Source: a bacterium (GTDB taxonomy: Bacteria > Armatimonadota > Fimbriimonadia > Fimbriimonadales > GBS-DC). Taken from it: DNA of 8,592 nucleotides. The position numbers and the translations under genes are program-made. How positions within the stretch are numbered: the stretch's first letter is position 1; the number at the start of each line of letters is the position of its first letter. Positions 6,433-8,592 of the stretch are shown piece after piece. The notes beneath the pieces are model-generated. The model worked only from the letters and a program-made list of their open reading frames with translations, searched no databases and was not told where the DNA came from. The stretch spans positions 1-8,592 of the forward strand of contig JARJMV020000095.1 in assembly GCA_029335935.2 (NCBI GenBank), in the 5' to 3' direction.

Positions 6433-7899
6433 TTAGTAGGCGCCTGCGACGCTGAGATACACGAACCCGCGCTTGCCGTAGGCTAAATCTAAGCGCAGCA
6501 GCCCAATCGGCGAGGCGAAGCGCAGCCCTGCGCCGACGCCGAATCGGACGGGGGTACTGGCGAGGTCGGCGTCGCGGTTCCAGACCGCGCCTGCGTCGAC
6601 AAAGAGCGCCGCCTGAACCGCTTCCAGCACGGGGAAGAGATACTCCACACTGCCTGCGACGAGGCGATTACCTCGAAACTCATCTTGGGTGTAGCCGCGC
6701 AGAAGGTCGTACCCGCCCATCCAGAACAGTTCGCTCAGGGGCGTCTGTTCGGAGCCGACGCCAGCTACCCCGCGTAGCGCGAGCGTGCGCGCGTGGGGGA
6801 GGGGGATATAGTAGCGAGCTTCGCCGAATGCGCGTGTGAAGCGGAAGTCGCCCTTCACAGCGCGCTCCGCCGTCACCGTCGCGTAGACGCCCGAGCGGGG
6901 GAACCGCCCCTCGCGCGTGTCGTAGATGACCTGCACCCCGACGGCGTCGAACTGCCCACGATTGGCGGCGCGCACGCCCGATGTTATCAGCGCATCGGGC
7001 GCATCGTCGTAGTCCACACGGTCGCTGCGGTAGCGCAGGCGCAGCTCGAACAGCTCGCGCCAGTCGAACCCGACATACGCGCCGAACCCGCGCCGCCGTT
7101 CGTAGCGGCGCAGACTCTCCAGATCGGCGTAGAATACGGGGTAGAACGGCGCGCGGTCGTACAGATCGAAGCCGAAGTTGAACGCGCCAGGCAGGGCGCG
7201 CGGCGCCTCGTAGCTGAGCCCATACGAGGGTCGGAGCGCCTCATATTCGCCCGTGAGGGGGTTGCGCACCTGCTCGCGCTGCCACTGCAGGCGCACGCGA
7301 TGCCCCAACCCCGCCAAGTTCGTCTCCACCAACTCCGCGTAGCCCACGAACCCTTGCTCGCTATTGTAGCCCGCCGCCACCGCGAAATCGAGCGATTGCT
7401 CCTCTTCCACCTGAAGGAGCAGGTTCGTCGCGCCGAGGGTCTCGGCAGGCTCCGCGCCGAGCTTCGCCGTGCGCAGGAAGGGGAACCGCCCGATCCGCTG
7501 CCGAATACGCTGGATCCGCGTCTCGTTATACACTTCGCCTGGTTTAATCCCCACCAATCGGCGCAGCACTTCGGGGCGCGTGCGCTTTGCCCCCTGAATT
7601 TCGATGGCTTCGATGACGCCCTCCGCGACCTCTACCGTCAACGCGCCCGATTCGTCGAGGGTGTAGTCCACCACGCGCGCCAGTGTGTAGCCGCGCTGCT
7701 GATACCACGCCTCCACGCCCTCAAACGCCGCACGCAACTGCGGCTCCGTCGGCGCAGTGCCTATCAGCGCGTAGACCGATGCGCCGACTTGCTCGGGCGA
7801 GGCGACGGAAACGCCCTTGAACGCTACTGACTGAACCTGCACCTGCGCAAACGCGCACCCCAATACCAAACCCAAGGCGACGAACCCGACAATTCGCAT
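6433..7899 (-). CDS. Omp85/BamA-superfamily outer-membrane protein with two POTRA domains
   Basis: Omp85 proteins insert or transport proteins at the outer membrane. From the ATG at 7899 the product is 488 aa: a signal peptide (1-18, cleavage after AFA expected), POTRA-like domain one (about 21-95), POTRA-like domain two (about 96-168, starting IEAIEIQGAKRTRPEVL), and a C-terminal beta-barrel (about 169-488). Barrel signs include GYNSEQGFVGY (177-187), NLAGLGHRV (194-202), DTREGRFPRSG (328-338), the loop-6 motif LRGY (400-403) and a terminal tyrosine. BamA usually has five POTRAs and about 800 aa, so this is a short form; TamA-like or TpsB-like roles cannot be excluded. I prefer 7899 over the in-frame ATG at 7917 because the signal peptide starts there and a TATAAT lies between the two. 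Leading this LPS operon fits the known omp85-lpx association. Confidence 0.9.
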   Translation of the reverse strand: MRIVGFVALGLVLGCAFAQVQVQSVAFKGVSVASPEQVGASVYALIGTAPTEPQLRAAFEGVEAWYQQRGYTLARVVDYTLDESGALTVEVAEGVIEAIEIQGAKRTRPEVLRRLVGIKPGEVYNETRIQRIRQRIGRFPFLRTAKLGAEPAETLGATNLLLQVEEEQSLDFAVAAGYNSEQGFVGYAELVETNLAGLGHRVRLQWQREQVRNPLTGEYEALRPSYGLSYEAPRALPGAFNFGFDLYDRAPFYPVFYADLESLRRYERRRGFGAYVGFDWRELFELRLRYRSDRVDYDDAPDALITSGVRAANRGQFDAVGVQVIYDTREGRFPRSGVYATVTAERAVKGDFRFTRAFGEARYYIPLPHARTLALRGVAGVGSEQTPLSELFWMGGYDLLRGYTQDEFRGNRLVAGSVEYLFPVLEAVQAALFVDAGAVWNRDADLASTPVRFGVGAGLRFASPIGLLRLDLAYGKRGFVYLSVAGAY

Positions 7900-7905
7900 A
7901 CCGGT

Positions 7906-7911
7906 ATTATA
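7906..7911 (-). promoter_or_regulatory. -10 box of omp85, predicted leaderless start
   Basis: The minus strand carries an exact TATAAT with 6 bases between its last T and the omp85 ATG at 7899. Normal initiation 6-7 bases downstream would place the first RNA base at or next to the A of the ATG, giving a leaderless message. This agrees with the absence of a Shine-Dalgarno sequence. No -35 consensus or TGn extension is visible. Confidence 0.6.
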
Positions 7912-7921
7912 GCCCATGCGC

Positions 7922-7927
7922 TATAAT
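7922..7927 (+). promoter_or_regulatory. -10 box of folC
   Basis: An exact TATAAT faces folC. Initiation would fall near 7933-7935, downstream of the first in-frame ATG (7931) and about 8-10 bases before the second (7943). The box therefore favours 7943 as the folC start. No -35 consensus is seen, and the upstream DNA at that distance lies at the start of omp85. Confidence 0.6.
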
Positions 7928-7942
7928 TAGATGGGTGCGCCG

Positions 7943-8592
7943 ATGGACTTCACGGAAGCGGTTCGGTATATCGCGAGCCTCTCGATTCAGGGCTGGCGGC
8001 TGGGCAACGCGCGTTTTGAGGCGTTCTTGGAGAGGCTCGGCAGTCCCCACCTGAAGTTTCCCTGCGTACACATCACAGGCACGAACGGGAAAGGCTCCAC
8101 GACCACGCTCATCAGCGCCATCCTGCGCGCAGCAGGCTATCGGGTGGGAACCTACATCTCGCCGCATGTGTTCGATATTCGCGAGCGTATCCTCATCGAC
8201 GGCGAACGGATCGATCGGGATATGTTCTGCGAGGGCGTGGCGATGATGCGTCCGCTTGTTGAGCGACTCAACGACACGGAGTACGGTTTAATCACGGAGT
8301 TCGAGATTAAGACGGCGTTGGCGTTCTGGGCGTTCGCGCAGGCGCAGGTCGATATCGCCGTGCTGGAGGTGGGGCTGGGCGGGCGAATGGACGCCACGAA
8401 TGTCATCACGCCCGAGCTGAGCGTGAGTGTGAGCATCGGGGTGGACCACACCGATCGGCTGGGCGCCACGCATCGCGATATCGCCTACGAGAAGGCAGGG
8501 ATAATCAAGCCGAATCGCCCAGTGGTGAGCGGCGCGGCGCACGCTGACGCAGCGGCGATGATTGCGCAAGTGGCATCGGCGCAGAGCGCACC
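7943..8592 (+). CDS. folC: Folylpolyglutamate synthase / dihydrofolate synthase FolC (3' part beyond window)
   Basis: FolC adds glutamate to dihydropteroate and/or tetrahydrofolate in the cytoplasm, an ATP-dependent Mur-ligase-like reaction. The window holds 216 complete codons, about half of the usual 420-440 aa. Visible motifs: P-loop HITGTNGKGST (43-53), the SPH segment (73-75) followed by FDIRERI, TEFE (118-121), LEVGLGGRMDATN (141-153), the DHT motif (168-170) and EKAGIIKP (183-190). The order and spacing are those of the FolC N-terminal ATPase domain. Starts at 7931 and 7943 are both in frame; 7943 is preferred because the exact TATAAT ends at 7927, so transcription should begin past 7931. 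No Shine-Dalgarno sequence is evident. The gene is divergent from the envelope operon and shares its promoter region. Whether it is mono- or bifunctional cannot be told from this part. Confidence 0.95.
   Translation, partial: MDFTEAVRYIASLSIQGWRLGNARFEAFLERLGSPHLKFPCVHITGTNGKGSTTTLISAILRAAGYRVGTYISPHVFDIRERILIDGERIDRDMFCEGVAMMRPLVERLNDTEYGLITEFEIKTALAFWAFAQAQVDIAVLEVGLGGRMDATNVITPELSVSVSIGVDHTDRLGATHRDIAYEKAGIIKPNRPVVSGAAHADAAAMIAQVASAQSA

Larger units (their letters stand above)
7906..7927. repeat. Perfect inverted repeat forming a divergent promoter
   Basis: The arms ATTATAGC (7906-7913) and GCTATAAT (7920-7927) are perfect reverse complements separated by six bases (CCATGC). Each arm holds one exact -10 hexamer, pointing outward to omp85 on the left and folC on the right. 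The back-to-back boxes are close enough that two RNA polymerases could hardly bind together. The symmetry could also serve as a dimeric-regulator operator. Confidence 0.7.

Noticed and set aside
6429..6442. Small hairpin (CGCCT-TAGT-AGGCG) at the omp85 stop as a terminator
   Set aside because: The stem is only 5 bp and no T-tract follows in either direction, so termination is not supported.
6793..7830. Long plus-strand open frame (345 codons) opposite omp85, and similar ones at 3135-4157, 882-1652 and 4478-5287
   Set aside because: They mirror strongly supported minus-strand genes, have low-complexity Arg/Ala/His-rich products with no recognisable domain, and are expected from GC-rich codon bias.
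7853..7870. Lipobox reading of VLGC in the Omp85 signal peptide
   Set aside because: The hydrophobic stretch before that Cys is very short, and a normal signal peptidase I site (AFA then Q) lies three residues later; barrel proteins of this family are not lipoproteins.
7900..7917. Omp85 start at the upstream ATG 7917
   Set aside because: It would put polar residues before the signal peptide, and the -10 box sits between the two ATGs, so the transcript would not include it.

Overview
The window reads as a stretch of chromosome from a GC-rich, Gram-negative (diderm) bacterium that makes lipid A. Eight genes lie head to tail on the minus strand. A ninth gene, folC, leaves in the opposite direction at the right end. 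Phylum cannot be fixed without a search. The arrangement (an Omp85 protein upstream of lpxC-fabZ-lpxA-lpxB, plus an LptC-type protein carrying OstA-like repeats) recalls lineages such as Armatimonadota or Cyanobacteria; Armatimonadota is my low-confidence guess. I see no mobile element, CRISPR array, tRNA or rRNA, and almost every base is coding.

Layout in transcription order on the minus strand (right to left): an Omp85/BamA-family outer-membrane protein with two POTRA domains (7899-6433); tyrosyl-tRNA synthetase tyrS (6410-5199); a lipoprotein of unknown function (5131-4544); a single-span LptC/LptA-like protein for LPS transport (4553-3267); lpxC (3280-2423, GTG start); fabZ (2441-1944); lpxA (1933-1133); and lpxB (from 1136, running off the left edge close to its expected C-terminus). 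From the lipoprotein to lpxB, neighbours overlap by 4-19 bases or are 10 bases apart, so they very probably form one translationally coupled unit. tyrS and omp85 are close enough (22 bases) to share the transcript. A 67-base gap between tyrS and the lipoprotein may hold an extra promoter.

The genes make biological sense together. LpxA, LpxC and LpxB catalyse early lipid A steps. FabZ draws on the same (R)-3-hydroxyacyl-ACP pool as LpxA. The LptC/LptA-like protein would carry finished LPS across the periplasm. The Omp85 protein would insert outer-membrane proteins. lpxD, lpxH, lpxK, lptB/D/F/G and skp are not in this window.

The most interesting non-coding feature is the 43-base omp85-folC gap. 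A perfect 8-bp inverted repeat there has arms that each contain an exact TATAAT, one facing each gene, and the minus-strand box is placed so that the omp85 mRNA would be leaderless. Genes with their own likely promoter (omp85, tyrS, folC) lack a Shine-Dalgarno sequence, while several internal genes (the lipoprotein, lpxC, fabZ) have clear ones. Other points of note are variant signature motifs in TyrRS and LpxB, the short Omp85, the LptC-OstA fusion, and the unknown lipoprotein.
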